Positions 1-10,000 of a stretch of DNA of 20,996 bases are shown one piece after another. The stretch's first letter is position 1. Every line of letters begins with the position of its first letter. A program made the position numbers and the translations under genes. The stretch comes from Draconibacterium sp. (GTDB lineage Bacteria > Bacteroidota > Bacteroidia > Bacteroidales > Prolixibacteraceae): assembly GCA_015493625.1 (NCBI GenBank), contig WGCT01000564.1:1-20996 (forward strand), given 5' to 3'. The notes beneath the pieces are model-generated. The model was given only the letters and a program-made list of their open reading frames with translations. It had not been told where the DNA came from and ran no database searches.

Positions 1-1320
1 GTAACATTGGGATGTCAGATGAATTTATCGGACAGCGAACGGGTAATTTCGGTACTCGAGGAGGTAGGTTACAGCTGGACCGACGATGAAAACGAGGCCG
101 GATTAATTGGAATAATTGCCTGTTCGGTACGACAAAAAGCAATTGATAAAGTCTATTCGCGCATTCATAAATGGAACAAATGGAAAAACAATAAAAACCT
201 TATTACGTTTATTTCGGGCTGTATTTTACCCAGCGACCACGAAAAATTCTTAAAGCTTTTCGATATTACTTTTCAGATGAAAGATTTACCAAAACTTCCT
301 GAAATGATAAGTCGCTACGGAGTAGTTACGCCCACTCATTTAAAGGTTGGTATCGACCCGCACAACGAAAATATTGAGCAATTTTGGAATGTAAAACCTG
401 TCTACCAGTCGGATTTTGAGGCGTTTGTGCCCATTCAAAACGGATGCGATAAATTTTGTACATTTTGTGCTGTTCCTTATACGCGTGGCCGCGAAGTTTC
501 GCGCCCGTCGGAAGATATTATTGCCGAGGTGGAGCAGCTGGTTGCACAAGGATATAAAACCATTACCCTGTTGGGGCAGAATGTAAATTCGTATGGGCTC
601 GATAAAAAGGGTGAGGAGATAAATTTTGCACAATTGTTGCGCGAAATAGGCGAGTTTGGAAACCGGTCGGAGAAAGATTTCTGGGTCTATTTTACATCGC
701 CACACCCGCGCGATATGAACGATGAGGTGCTTGAAGTAATATCGGAGTATAATGTTTTGGGAAAACAGATTCATATTCCAATGCAAAGTGGCGACGATGA
801 AGTTTTGCACCGGATGAATCGAAAACATAACCTCGAAACGTACCGGAAAATAATACATTCTATTCGTCGCCTGCTTCCGGAGGCAACAATTTTTACCGAT
901 ATTATTGTTGGATTTACGGGCGAAACGGTTGAGCAGTTCGAAAACTCGCGGCGTGCTATGGAGGAGTTTAAGTTTAATATGTCGTACACGGCTATTTATT
1001 CGCCGCGCCCCGGGGCAAAAAGCCACGAGTGGATCGATGATATTCCACAAGACGAGAAAAAACGGCGGTTACATGTTTTAACCGAAGAGCTACGAAAACA
1101 TAATCTGCCCTTCAATAAAAAAATGGTTGGAAAAACTGTTCGCGTTTTGGTTCGCAATACCGACCGGAAAGAGGGGTTTCTATCGGCACATACCGAAGGA
1201 AAACTTATCGTTCGATTTGCTTCAACAGAAAAACGTTTAATTGGGCATTTTGCTAATGTGAAAATTATTTCGGCTTCCGATTTCTCTATGGAGGGCGAGT
1301 TGGTTGAGGAGATACTTTAA
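1..1320 (+). CDS. miaB: MiaB-type tRNA methylthiotransferase (5' end cut off)
   Basis: Radical SAM enzyme that would add the 2-methylthio group to N6-isopentenyl-adenosine 37 of tRNAs, using two 4Fe-4S clusters. The frame is open from base 1 and reads VTLGCQMN, so only about the first ten residues are missing; the TTG at base 7 is not the start. Visible are the N-terminal cluster cysteines (GCQMN, ACSVRQKA, SGC), the radical SAM triad in GCDKFCTFC followed by VPYTRGREVSR, and a C-terminal TRAM-like region. GREVSR favours MiaB over RimO or MtaB. The N-terminal motifs are off-consensus: IIACSVR replaces the usual NTCSVR, and SGCILP replaces GCMA. It could therefore be a divergent MiaB or a second MiaB-like paralogue. 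The gene converges on the DUF4421 gene with a 4-base gap. The family is certain; the exact substrate is likely but not proven. Confidence 0.8.
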   Translation, partial: VTLGCQMNLSDSERVISVLEEVGYSWTDDENEAGLIGIIACSVRQKAIDKVYSRIHKWNKWKNNKNLITFISGCILPSDHEKFLKLFDITFQMKDLPKLPEMISRYGVVTPTHLKVGIDPHNENIEQFWNVKPVYQSDFEAFVPIQNGCDKFCTFCAVPYTRGREVSRPSEDIIAEVEQLVAQGYKTITLLGQNVNSYGLDKKGEEINFAQLLREIGEFGNRSEKDFWVYFTSPHPRDMNDEVLEVISEYNVLGKQIHIPMQSGDDEVLHRMNRKHNLETYRKIIHSIRRLLPEATIFTDIIVGFTGETVEQFENSRRAMEEFKFNMSYTAIYSPRPGAKSHEWIDDIPQDEKKRRLHVLTEELRKHNLPFNKKMVGKTVRVLVRNTDRKEGFLSAHTEGKLIVRFASTEKRLIGHFANVKIISASDFSMEGELVEEIL

Positions 1321-1343
1321 AACGTTACATTTTTCGTTTTAAA
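1316..1343. terminator. Possible weak bidirectional terminator
   Basis: A 9-bp perfect inverted repeat, TTTAAAACG and CGTTTTAAA, with a 10-base loop spans the 4-base gap between the converging miaB and DUF4421 genes. It overlaps the stop codons of both. The stem has only two G-C pairs, so it would be weak. The position suits a shared terminator, but AT-rich inverted repeats arise easily by chance here. Confidence 0.3.
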
Positions 1344-2386
1344 AACTTTGGGGCTTTAAAACGATACCCTGCAAACACCTGAAATGTGCTGTAGTAGTTC
1401 ATCTGTTTTGTTTTGCTAGCCCCCTGTCTCTCGGTGGTTTGCGATGCTAATAACTGAACTCCCGTAAAGAATCGTTTTATATTTATTCCAAAATTTATCT
1501 GTTCGTTTATTCTAAAAATTGGTTCGTGATAGTATTCTGTATACATCTTTTCGCTAACGAAAGTGTATAATTTAGTAATGCTGTAACCTGCTGCAGGCGA
1601 GATGCCTCCCGAAATGTACCAGTTTTTATGGAAGACAAACGTGTGCATATACCAAATGGCCAGCAGTCCTTCGAAATTTTTACTGTTTTGGTACGACTCT
1701 TCGCCTGATTCTGAATTGTTAATAGTGTAATAACTATAAATAAATGAAGGCATAAAACTGCCTGCACTTTTTTTCTGAATTTCGGTATGATTGCGAATTG
1801 CCTTTAACGAGAAATTTGAATTGGTAAGGTACGAAGTTGCGCCCCTGAAAACAGTGAACTTCAGGTCGGGGAATTGGATAAACGGGTCTTTCCCCTCTTC
1901 CCAATCGGGGGCTTCGTAATCGGCAGTGTTGCTTAAATAGAATCCTTTGGTTTTGTTGTATTGAAACTCTTGTACCCAATGATTCATGAAAAAGTTCAGA
2001 TTAAAAGTAAATGAATGGGTTTGTCCCCTTAAATTGCTATCGCGATTGCCGGGAATAAATTTAGGAGCAAAAGCTATTGCTGCCGTAATAAAACGGTAAT
2101 TCACAAAGAATCTGGTTTTTAAAGTGAAATTTGGCTTTAACAAAATAGTATTGTTGTTGGAGTTAATTTGAAAATCCTGATTTAAATTATAGAAACTGAA
2201 CTTAAAATTAATTAGTGTGTCTTCTTTTTGAATATAGTCGCATCTCGCTGGTTTTGCAATTGGTTGTTCTTGCCCGAAGGTTGCAAACGAAACTAAAACC
2301 AACAGGACGAATAGTGCCGGTTTGGCAATAAATGCTAATAATTTTACAAAGCATCTGCAATATTTTATTTTGTTGCTGCTACTCAT
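1325..2386 (-). CDS. DUF4421-family envelope protein
   Basis: Protein of 353 residues, function unknown. The N-terminus has a basic stretch, then a hydrophobic segment (about residues 14-36, ending LVSFATFGQ) that looks like a Sec signal peptide. The rest is rich in alternating aromatic and polar stretches (for example NYRFITAAIAFAPKF and KGFYLSNTADYE), as expected for a periplasmic or outer-membrane beta-rich protein. The pattern matches the Bacteroidota DUF4421 family as I remember it. The ATG at 2386 lies 4 bases after the stop of the cysteine desulfurase gene, so it is the last gene of the mnmH operon. A role in selenium handling would be a guess from position only. Confidence 0.7.
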   Translation of the reverse strand: MSSSNKIKYCRCFVKLLAFIAKPALFVLLVLVSFATFGQEQPIAKPARCDYIQKEDTLINFKFSFYNLNQDFQINSNNNTILLKPNFTLKTRFFVNYRFITAAIAFAPKFIPGNRDSNLRGQTHSFTFNLNFFMNHWVQEFQYNKTKGFYLSNTADYEAPDWEEGKDPFIQFPDLKFTVFRGATSYLTNSNFSLKAIRNHTEIQKKSAGSFMPSFIYSYYTINNSESGEESYQNSKNFEGLLAIWYMHTFVFHKNWYISGGISPAAGYSITKLYTFVSEKMYTEYYHEPIFRINEQINFGINIKRFFTGVQLLASQTTERQGASKTKQMNYYSTFQVFAGYRFKAPKFLKRKM

Positions 2387-2390
2387 TCTT

Positions 2391-3548
2391 CTATAGTTGC
2401 TTGTTTTTATTGCCCGGTTTTTGCAACTGCATTATCTGGTTTAATATTTCTTGTGCAGCAAATTCAATATCTTTTAATGTCGTCTCTCTGCCTGTCGAAA
2501 GCCGAATGGTACCCATTGCAAAATCGATGGGAATATTCATTGCTTTTAATACTGTTGATATGCTAATGTTTTCGGTGTGGCAGGCAGCACCAGCCGAGGC
2601 CGCAACATCTTTTAACTTGCCAATAAGCCTATTCGCTTCTACTTTTTTAAACGAAATGCTTAATGTGTTGGGAAGACGGTTTTTACTGTTCCCGTTAATT
2701 TTTGTCGACGGAAAAGCTTCTGTTAGAAGTTTTTGAAGATAATCGCGAGTTTGGCTGTAATGAGCTATGTTTGCCTGTAAATTTACTTTTGCAATTTCGG
2801 CTGCCTGTCCCAACCCGGCAATTTCGAGAACATTTTCGGTGCCTGCCCGTAAGTTTTGTTCGTGGTTGGCACCGTGAATGAGTTTTTCGAGTGTTATCCC
2901 TTTTCGAATGTAAAGAGCACCAACACCTTTGGGAGCATACAATTTATGTCCGGCAATACTTAATAAATCAACGCTCATTTCGTTAACGTTTACTGCTACT
3001 TTCCCCAACGACTGTGCTGCATCGGTGTGCATAACAATGTTGTTCAATTTTGCAATTTCCGAAATTTTGTTAATGGGTTGAATGGTTCCAACTTCATTGT
3101 TGGCGTGCATAACCGAAATTAAAATTGTGTCGTGCCGAATGGCAGCTTTTAATTTATCAATTTTAATGGTTCCGTTTTTATCGACCGGAATAATAGAAAT
3201 ATCGAAGCCAATTTTTTCGAGGTATTTACAAACCTCTAAAACGGCAGGATGTTCTACTGCCGAAGTGATGATGTGTTTGCCGCGCATGTGGTTGGCAAGG
3301 GCAATTCCTTTTATTGCGTAATTGTTCGATTCGGTTCCTCCGCTTGTAAAAACAATTTCTGCTGCATTGCACCCAATTAATCCGGCCACCTGACTTCGTG
3401 CTTTTTCAACAGCCAGTTTTGCTTTTACCCCAAAACTGTGGGCGCTCGAAGGGTTGCCAAAATTGGTGTGTAAAAAGGGTAGCATAGCATCGGCAACCTC
3501 TTTTGCAATTGGTGTTGTAGCGTTGTAATCGAGATAAACGGGTTTCAT
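2391..3548 (-). CDS. Cysteine desulfurase / selenocysteine lyase-like enzyme
   Basis: PLP enzyme of the NifS/IscS aminotransferase class V family, 385 residues. It removes sulfur from cysteine, or selenium from selenocysteine, and leaves it as a persulfide or selenide. Visible are YLDYNATTP at the N-terminus, TSGGTESNN for cofactor binding, the PLP lysine K202 in AGHKLYAPKG, and the active-site cysteine C323 in SAGAACHTEN. The GAACH context differs from the SSGSACTS loop of housekeeping IscS and resembles eukaryotic selenocysteine lyase and NifS-like proteins near selenium genes. Its ATG overlaps the mnmH stop by 4 bases (ATGA), implying translational coupling. That neighbour makes supply of selenium to MnmH or to selenophosphate synthetase a reasonable inference. 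A general sulfur-donor role is not excluded. Confidence 0.88.
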   Translation of the reverse strand: MKPVYLDYNATTPIAKEVADAMLPFLHTNFGNPSSAHSFGVKAKLAVEKARSQVAGLIGCNAAEIVFTSGGTESNNYAIKGIALANHMRGKHIITSAVEHPAVLEVCKYLEKIGFDISIIPVDKNGTIKIDKLKAAIRHDTILISVMHANNEVGTIQPINKISEIAKLNNIVMHTDAAQSLGKVAVNVNEMSVDLLSIAGHKLYAPKGVGALYIRKGITLEKLIHGANHEQNLRAGTENVLEIAGLGQAAEIAKVNLQANIAHYSQTRDYLQKLLTEAFPSTKINGNSKNRLPNTLSISFKKVEANRLIGKLKDVAASAGAACHTENISISTVLKAMNIPIDFAMGTIRLSTGRETTLKDIEFAAQEILNQIMQLQKPGNKNKQL

Positions 3549-4576
3549 TGTTCTACTTTTTTAATGAATTCCAAAATGGCCAAGGCATTTGTTTCCGGGT
3601 CATCTTTTTCAAGATTTATTTCAAATATTTTCTCCTGAGAGCGTTTCGAAATTCCATAATTGTAAGCTTTGTCGTAATAAATTAATGTAATGTCGGCAAC
3701 CGTTTCGAGGTGGTTATTGGCAAGTGCTTTTAGTGCATCTTTTGTATTTTGCCCGCCCAGTCGTTCTCTTATTTTATTAACTTGTTGTGCCAATAATTCT
3801 GTATCGAAACTTCCGTATTCGTTTACAAGGCGTTTTATACGTTCTTTTTTCGGAACATTAATTTTAATAACTGTTGCCGTTCTCATTTGCTCAAAGAGAG
3901 GATTTGGAATGCCACACTTCCCCAATTGCCTGCTTTCGTCTTCAACCCAAATGGGTTTTGTTAGGTCGAACTTTTGCCACGCGGCCGCCATATTATTTTC
4001 GAACTGTTCGTTGGTGGGCTGTGGTTTTTGTCCGAGTGGCCCAAAAACAGAGCCTTTATGATGTGCAATTCCTTCAATGTCGAGAAACTGTTCGCCAAGT
4101 TTTTGCAACTCTTTTAAAATTGCTGTTTTCCCGCTCCCCGTTGAGCCGCCAAGGATAAAAAGTTTTGCTTCATTCGAAAATCTATTTCTAATAAAATGGC
4201 GGTATGCTTTGTACCCTCCCTCGAGTGTATATGTTTTAAGACCAATGGTTTCGAATAGCCAGGCCATGCTTGCCGAGCGCATTCCCCCACGCCAACAATG
4301 AACCATTACGGTTCTGTTAACGGCCAGTTTCCGCGCCTGTTTTACAACCTCCGCCATTCGCGGGCCAATGTAATCTAACCCCAGTAGAACAGCACTCTCT
4401 TTTCCTTTTTGTTTATAGGTTGTTCCCACCTGTTTACGTTCTTCGTTGTCGAATAAAGGAATATTAACTGCTCCCGGAATGTGTGCTTGCTCAAATTCGG
4501 CAGGCGAGCGCACATCGATAAGTGGAAATGTTTCGTTTAATTTTAAAAATTCTTCTATTGTTTTTTTTGTTGGCAT
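3545..4576 (-). CDS. mnmH: tRNA 2-selenouridine synthase MnmH (SelU/YbbB)
   Basis: Converts wobble 2-thiouridine 34 of certain tRNAs to 2-selenouridine through a geranylated intermediate, using selenophosphate. From the ATG at 4576 the protein has 343 residues. A rhodanese domain comes first (IDVRSPAEFEQAHIPGAVN, about residues 20-38), with catalytic C94 in VHCWRGGMRS. A P-loop domain follows, with Walker A GGSTGSGKT at 143-151. The frame is open to an upstream ATG at 4645. I reject that start because a TAnnTTTG box lies at 4595-4602, between the two, and homologues begin just before the rhodanese domain. It is the first gene of a three-gene operon, overlapping the desulfurase by 4 bases. The required selenophosphate synthetase gene selD is not in the window. 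Confidence 0.93.
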   Translation of the reverse strand: MPTKKTIEEFLKLNETFPLIDVRSPAEFEQAHIPGAVNIPLFDNEERKQVGTTYKQKGKESAVLLGLDYIGPRMAEVVKQARKLAVNRTVMVHCWRGGMRSASMAWLFETIGLKTYTLEGGYKAYRHFIRNRFSNEAKLFILGGSTGSGKTAILKELQKLGEQFLDIEGIAHHKGSVFGPLGQKPQPTNEQFENNMAAAWQKFDLTKPIWVEDESRQLGKCGIPNPLFEQMRTATVIKINVPKKERIKRLVNEYGSFDTELLAQQVNKIRERLGGQNTKDALKALANNHLETVADITLIYYDKAYNYGISKRSQEKIFEINLEKDDPETNALAILEFIKKVEQ

Positions 4577-4594
4577 ATACTTCGTTTCAAATTG

Positions 4595-4602
4595 CAAAGG
4601 TA
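4595..4602 (-). promoter_or_regulatory. Bacteroidota-type -7 box for the mnmH operon
   Basis: On the minus strand the sequence TACCTTTG matches the Bacteroidota sigma consensus TAnnTTTG exactly. It lies about 18 bases before the ATG at 4576, giving a short leader. No clear -33 TTG is seen at the expected spacing. It supports separate transcription of mnmH from tamL, whose stop is 54 bases further upstream. Confidence 0.5.
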
Positions 4603-4656
4603 TAAATTTATACAGCTCATTTCGGTTTCTGTTTTTCAAACACAAGAAAAATGAAA

Positions 4657-7032
4657 TTAGAACGGGTAACCAATTGCCAGCGAGAAAATGAACTCGTGAA
4701 AAAAGCTAATGTCGTTAAAAATCCAAGCTTGTGAACCTGATAAATATGGTTTCCTTATTGGAATTGCTCCGTCGAGCCGAATAATAAAATAGTCTAAATC
4801 AACCCGTATTCCTGCGCCTGCACCAATTGCAATATCGCCTAAAAAGCTGTTAAATTTAAATTTGCCACCCGGACGGCTGGGGTCTTCGTTTATTAACCAC
4901 ACATTTCCGGCATCGGTAAAAAGTGCCCCGTTTATGCGGTACGAAATAGGGAACCGGTATTCGATATTGCTCATTAATTTTATCTCGCCCGACTGGTCGA
5001 GAAAGCTGCCGTTGTTATGCGGGTTGGTCGAGAAGTAGCTGCCCGGCCCAATTGAACGTGCGTAAAATGCGCGAATATCCTGGCTTCCTCCGGCAAAAAA
5101 CTGTTTCGCATAAGGCAATACCGACGAATTCTGATAAGGAACCCCAACACCAACAATCAGGCGGGTTGCAATCTGGCTCTTTTCGTGAAAATAGATGTAG
5201 TATCGAAAGTCATTTTTTATTTTTGTGTATTGTGCAAACGGTATTCCCAGTAGTGTATTCGGAGCCGATGCACTGTTTTTGTTGCCCGTTAACGAATAGA
5301 TGCTTTGCAAAATATTTCCCGATAAATCTAATTTCGCCTTGTAGTAAAAGTAGTTCAGTTTCCTCCGTTTCGATTTTGTTGAATAGGTGTAGCTGTATTG
5401 CGAACCAAAAATAAACTGCTCATTAAAACTTAAAGCAACCTGCGGATATTTTACTAAGAAATCGATAAATTCCTGCGATTGACGAGGTAAATGAAAGTAA
5501 TCGATTGAAATGGGTTCAACTTTAAATTCTCGCTTTGGAGAGCTTTGCCAGTTGTATCCAAATTTTATTTGAGCCACATTCATTGTGTAATATTTTACCC
5601 GTTGAAGCGAGTGGAATCCAATACTCGTATAGGTTTTGGGTACATATCTTTTCGACTGGTTTTGTAAGTTGAAAGGCACGATGAACCGGGGGAATATCAA
5701 TTTTAAATTTGTACCAAATACATACGAGTTTAGTCCTAGCTCATACTGTTTCCGTTTCGATCGTTTTTGCCATTCAAACCCACCGTCAACTTCCAGAGTC
5801 AGGTTTTCGGCTCCTCCAAAAAGATTTAAATGGCTAATTGAGGCTGTTGCTGACGGACCAAGAAAATCGTTCGATTTTGTCGAAAAATTAACCTCCAGAT
5901 TTGTTTGAACCGGTTGGAGCGGTTTTAACCTGATGTTGGCTGCCAAACTCCTCGAAATATTTAAACTGTCGAGCGGACTGTAACTGATATTTATTGTGCT
6001 GAATGCACCCAACCCCTGCAAATATTTTATGGTATTCTCGTGGTCGGTTAGAGTGTACTCTTTTCCCGGGGTTATTGAAATACAGTCGGATATTATTTTA
6101 GCTTTGAATGTTCCGCTTTCGTCGTAATAAAACAAATTGTTTATAAAAATTGGCTCTTTCAAATGCGGTTGTTTCTTGCGGCTTTCAATAACAATATTTA
6201 CCTGGTCGACTTTATACGGAGAGAACGATTTTGGGGGTATGTTATCTTTTATCAGCAGTTTTAAATCTACTTGTTTATTTCCCACGGTACTGTCGGCAAA
6301 AAACTGTAAATATTCGGGTTTAAAATAGTAATAGCCTCGGTTCTTTATATCTGTTGTTAAACGTTCGCGCTCTTCTTTTAGGTTTTTTAACCAATAATCG
6401 TCGCCCGGCTTAAGTTTTTTGTTTTCGAATGATTTTATAAGAATTGTATCGACAAAATTCTTTCCGCTCGGGATAAATGTAATGTTACGGTAAGTATATG
6501 CCGGTTTAAAAGTAATCAAGTATTTTGTTCGTGCTTTTTTATCTCCTTTGCCGTAATACTTTGTGTCGTAGTTTACGTAGCTGTCGAAATGCCCCATCTC
6601 ATCTAATTTTTGGTTCATAACTTTGGTGCGCAACTCAGGATTTATCTCTTTTAACAAAACCGGTGGTTGTGCCATTACTTTATAAATATAGTGGCGGGGC
6701 CCAAATTTTCCCGATGGTTTCATGTAGTTGTAAACCAGTAGTTTTGTGCGAGGCAGGCCAACAAAAGCACGGTTTGTTTTTACTCTTCCTATCGAATAGA
6801 GTTCGTATGCTTTTAACGGTTTGTTTTTTATTTTTCCAAACCCTTTTTGGCGGAACCATGTGTAGGTATATAGTTTTTCGTCGTTGGTTAAAAATTTGGT
6901 GTTCGAGCACGACTGAAGTAACAAAATTGCAACAAGGAGCAGTGCAAGCGAATGCCGATACTCTTTTTTTGCAAAAAACAGATTTATTGTTAATTGCAAA
7001 TAGTCCTTAATTATGTTATTCCGTTTTCTCAA
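4657..7032 (-). CDS. tamL: TamL: BamA/TamA-family outer-membrane lipoprotein
   Basis: Omp85-superfamily outer-membrane protein of 791 residues, the lipoprotein variant of TamA found in Bacteroidota. With TamB it forms the translocation and assembly module, implicated in outer-membrane protein insertion and envelope lipid homeostasis. A hydrophobic segment ends in the lipobox LLQSC (lipidated C42). POTRA-like repeats follow to about residue 380, for example the DHENTIKYLQGLGAFSTINI unit. The C-terminal half is a predicted beta barrel. It contains GGSQDIRAFYAR, matching the conserved loop-6 VRGF-type motif of the family, and ends in an aromatic beta-signal (SLAIGYPF). The frame has no ATG ahead of the lipobox. 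The best start is the TTG at 7032, 5 bases after the tamB stop; a TTG 11 codons later is the alternative. Confidence 0.9.
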   Translation of the reverse strand: MRKRNNIIKDYLQLTINLFFAKKEYRHSLALLLVAILLLQSCSNTKFLTNDEKLYTYTWFRQKGFGKIKNKPLKAYELYSIGRVKTNRAFVGLPRTKLLVYNYMKPSGKFGPRHYIYKVMAQPPVLLKEINPELRTKVMNQKLDEMGHFDSYVNYDTKYYGKGDKKARTKYLITFKPAYTYRNITFIPSGKNFVDTILIKSFENKKLKPGDDYWLKNLKEERERLTTDIKNRGYYYFKPEYLQFFADSTVGNKQVDLKLLIKDNIPPKSFSPYKVDQVNIVIESRKKQPHLKEPIFINNLFYYDESGTFKAKIISDCISITPGKEYTLTDHENTIKYLQGLGAFSTINISYSPLDSLNISRSLAANIRLKPLQPVQTNLEVNFSTKSNDFLGPSATASISHLNLFGGAENLTLEVDGGFEWQKRSKRKQYELGLNSYVFGTNLKLIFPRFIVPFNLQNQSKRYVPKTYTSIGFHSLQRVKYYTMNVAQIKFGYNWQSSPKREFKVEPISIDYFHLPRQSQEFIDFLVKYPQVALSFNEQFIFGSQYSYTYSTKSKRRKLNYFYYKAKLDLSGNILQSIYSLTGNKNSASAPNTLLGIPFAQYTKIKNDFRYYIYFHEKSQIATRLIVGVGVPYQNSSVLPYAKQFFAGGSQDIRAFYARSIGPGSYFSTNPHNNGSFLDQSGEIKLMSNIEYRFPISYRINGALFTDAGNVWLINEDPSRPGGKFKFNSFLGDIAIGAGAGIRVDLDYFIIRLDGAIPIRKPYLSGSQAWIFNDISFFHEFIFSLAIGYPF

Positions 7033-7037
7033 AGTAT

Positions 7038-10000
7038 TTACTTGTTTTTCAACTCTTTCTGTTTCGGTTCTTTTCGTTTAAAAATATCTTTAATCGAATC
7101 GTATTTTTTACGTATTCGTATGCCGCCGCCTGTTTCAATTAATTCGCCTTCAAGCAGCCCCTCGTATTTGTTTTTCATAAAAAATACGCCTCTGTATGCA
7201 CCGTCTTTGGTGAGTTTTACCTCCAGTTCCAATTCGTTTTGAACAAATTGCGAATTGCTTTGAAGGGTTTCTTGTGAAGACCACGCACCAATATTCCCTT
7301 TGTAATTTATCTTTGCGCGGTCACCAAACATACTTTTCCCAACATTGAAATACAAGTCGCGGTGAAAGACATACTGGCTTGATGAGTTTACATCGAAATA
7401 CGATTGAACATCAAATTTTAAATCGACAAAATGAATATTATCCGAGATAATCTGGTTGAGTTGATTGGCATAAAATTTATCAATCTGCGCATCCAACATA
7501 TCGGTTGACCCAATAAGCGAATTCCCTTTTGTGTTGAGCAAAAACGATCCTCTTATCATTAGGTTTAAAGCATTTATATTGCGCTCCTTGTCCGATAGTT
7601 GTGCCAGTCGCGACGAAACAATTGCGTCGGTAGTTACTGTCGAAATATCAAATTTCATTTTTAAATCATTCAAATCGCCAACAAGTTGCAACAGAATCTT
7701 AAAGGTTAAAACTTTGTTGTAGTCGGGTATTAGCCCGTCGGTTGAGGCTCGTATTTCGGTCGATGCAATTAGATTTAAATAGGGAACGGTAATTTTATCC
7801 GACATTTTAATGTAACTGTTGGGTTCGAGAACGAAATCTTTAACTTTTACCATAGGAATTGAATAGTGAAGATTTCCTTTATCAATGTCAATTCTTCCCG
7901 AAATAGCGTTGTCTTCTTCGGTCGAGAAGTAATCGAGTGTGCCTTTTATTTTAGCTTCAAGAAAATCTTCTCCATCTTTTTCGAAATAGAATTTTATTTT
8001 TGTTCCGTTTCCAATTTCTACTGTCGAATGTATCTTTTCGAAAAGGTTGTTGTGATAAAATGTTGCACTGTCTATTAAATCCCGAACAGGTACCGAGTCG
8101 TTTTTAAACTTGGTAAATTTAACAATTCCTTTGCTGTTGTTTAAAACCAATTGTTCCGGAATTGTATAAGTAATATTGGTTTTTCCATCAATATTTAAAT
8201 TAGAGTTGAGTAGAAGTTTATTGTTTTTACTGGTTAACGAAAGGTTGGCCTGTGCTTTTAATAGTCCGTAAAGCAGCTCATTATCCTCTTCTTTCGAATT
8301 CATTAAAACCATGTCTTGTGTAGTAATTTGCAGGTTTGGTTGTATGTTCATTGCCGAATCGAAAGCAACTGTTCCATCAATTTCGGCACCGTAATTTTCA
8401 TCGTTTTTAATTTTAAACTTATTGAATTGGATTTTATTTTCGACAACAGAAACCTGTTCATTTTCCATTTTAAATCGCCGGTTAAGTGCCTTTATTCCTA
8501 CTGTTGTTTTTTTGAAATTTAGATTTCCGTTTACATTTGGGTGGCTTTCATCGCCCGTAATTTTCAGTTTTCCGTTTAGTACACCTCCCAAATCATAAGT
8601 GAGATCGTTTAAAAGGTATTTTAGTTGGTTAAGATTAATTTGGTTAATATTCATGCTTAAATCGAATGCATCTCCTTCTGAATGAGTGAAATAATTCCCG
8701 TTTGCGCTAATGTCAATATAGTTGCTCTTAACCGAACTATTTATTGCAAAACCATTACTTGTATACTTAAACTCCGGTATTTCCAGATTTCCCATATTTA
8801 TATCGAAAACCTGTAAATTAGTAATCGATAAATCTCCGTCGATTTGTGGGCTGGTTTGTTGTTGTGCTATATTTATATTGGCATTAATAATTCCCGTAAG
8901 CAACGAATCGATATTTAATAAATTATCGATGCTTCCAAAGCTAAAATCTTTAATTTTTATTGAAGTGTTCTCTCCGCTTTTATCAGAATGAACAATAATT
9001 TTTTGTTTGTCGCTTGTTAAATTCACATTGTCGAATTGTACTGTTTCGGGCGATATTGTAATCTGATTTTTTGTGGCTATATTCCATAAGTTGTAGTTAA
9101 AAATAATAGAATCGGGCTTGATGTTAACAATCGTTTTGTTGTCTGCTTTGTGCAATTTTGTATGTATATTAAAATATTTTATCGAATTTAAATCGGTAAA
9201 ACTCAATTCCGATTCAAGCGCCGAATTCTCAAATCTCCCTTTAAAAACAAGTTCTCCGTTTATATACGTGTTGTGTATTTTGTTGAGTGCCAATTTGAAA
9301 TTTAGTTTTTCGGGGTTTATTTTTATGCTCGCCGTAGTATTGTCGATGTGGCTGTTAAAACTATTAACGTCTGCGATGTCAAGTGTCAGAAATCCATTTT
9401 TTAAAGTTCTAGAATAGTTTCCGTTAATATCTATTTTACTGAATGGTGGGAGGTTCTTTGTCATCATTTTTGTGAAAACATCCTGATAGTCAATAACCGA
9501 ATTTACTTTAAATGAGGGGAGAAGCAGCGGAATAGCTTCGTTTTTAGTCGAATCGGTTAAGTAGTGGTTGCGTAAATTATCGTAAATTACCGGTATTTGT
9601 GTAATATCTTCATCCATTGCAAACGAAATGTTGTTATACTGACTTGTCATCTCTATCGACGATTTTCCGGTGCCGTTTTTTATTATGAATTTAGAATCGG
9701 GAATATTAAATGTGCTGTCGGTTAACGTAAAACGAACCCCGGTAAGGTTTGTTGAAACAGAAAAATTGTGTGTGCTGTTAAAATCTATGGTTGTGTTTGC
9801 TTCTCCTTCTACCGATTTCGCATCGGGAACAAGTGCCAACGATTCAATGTCGAAATGCTTGGCCTTTAAATTTAGAGCAAGTTTCTTTTGTTGGTCAGAA
9901 ATATTTCCCGTAGCCAATAGATTGAACAGTAGCTTTTTATCGTTCGAATTTAATGCTATGTTTAATTTTCCCGAATCCAGTTTACTCGAAAATGAAATTG

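Noticed and set aside
340..1050. A 236-codon open frame opposite miaB
   Set aside because: It lies wholly antisense to a well-supported radical SAM gene and shows no domain-like pattern; shadow frame.
4577..4645. Longer N-terminus for MnmH starting at the ATG at 4645
   Set aside because: The extra 23 residues precede the rhodanese domain without family support, and an exact -7 promoter box at 4595-4602 would lie inside the coding region.
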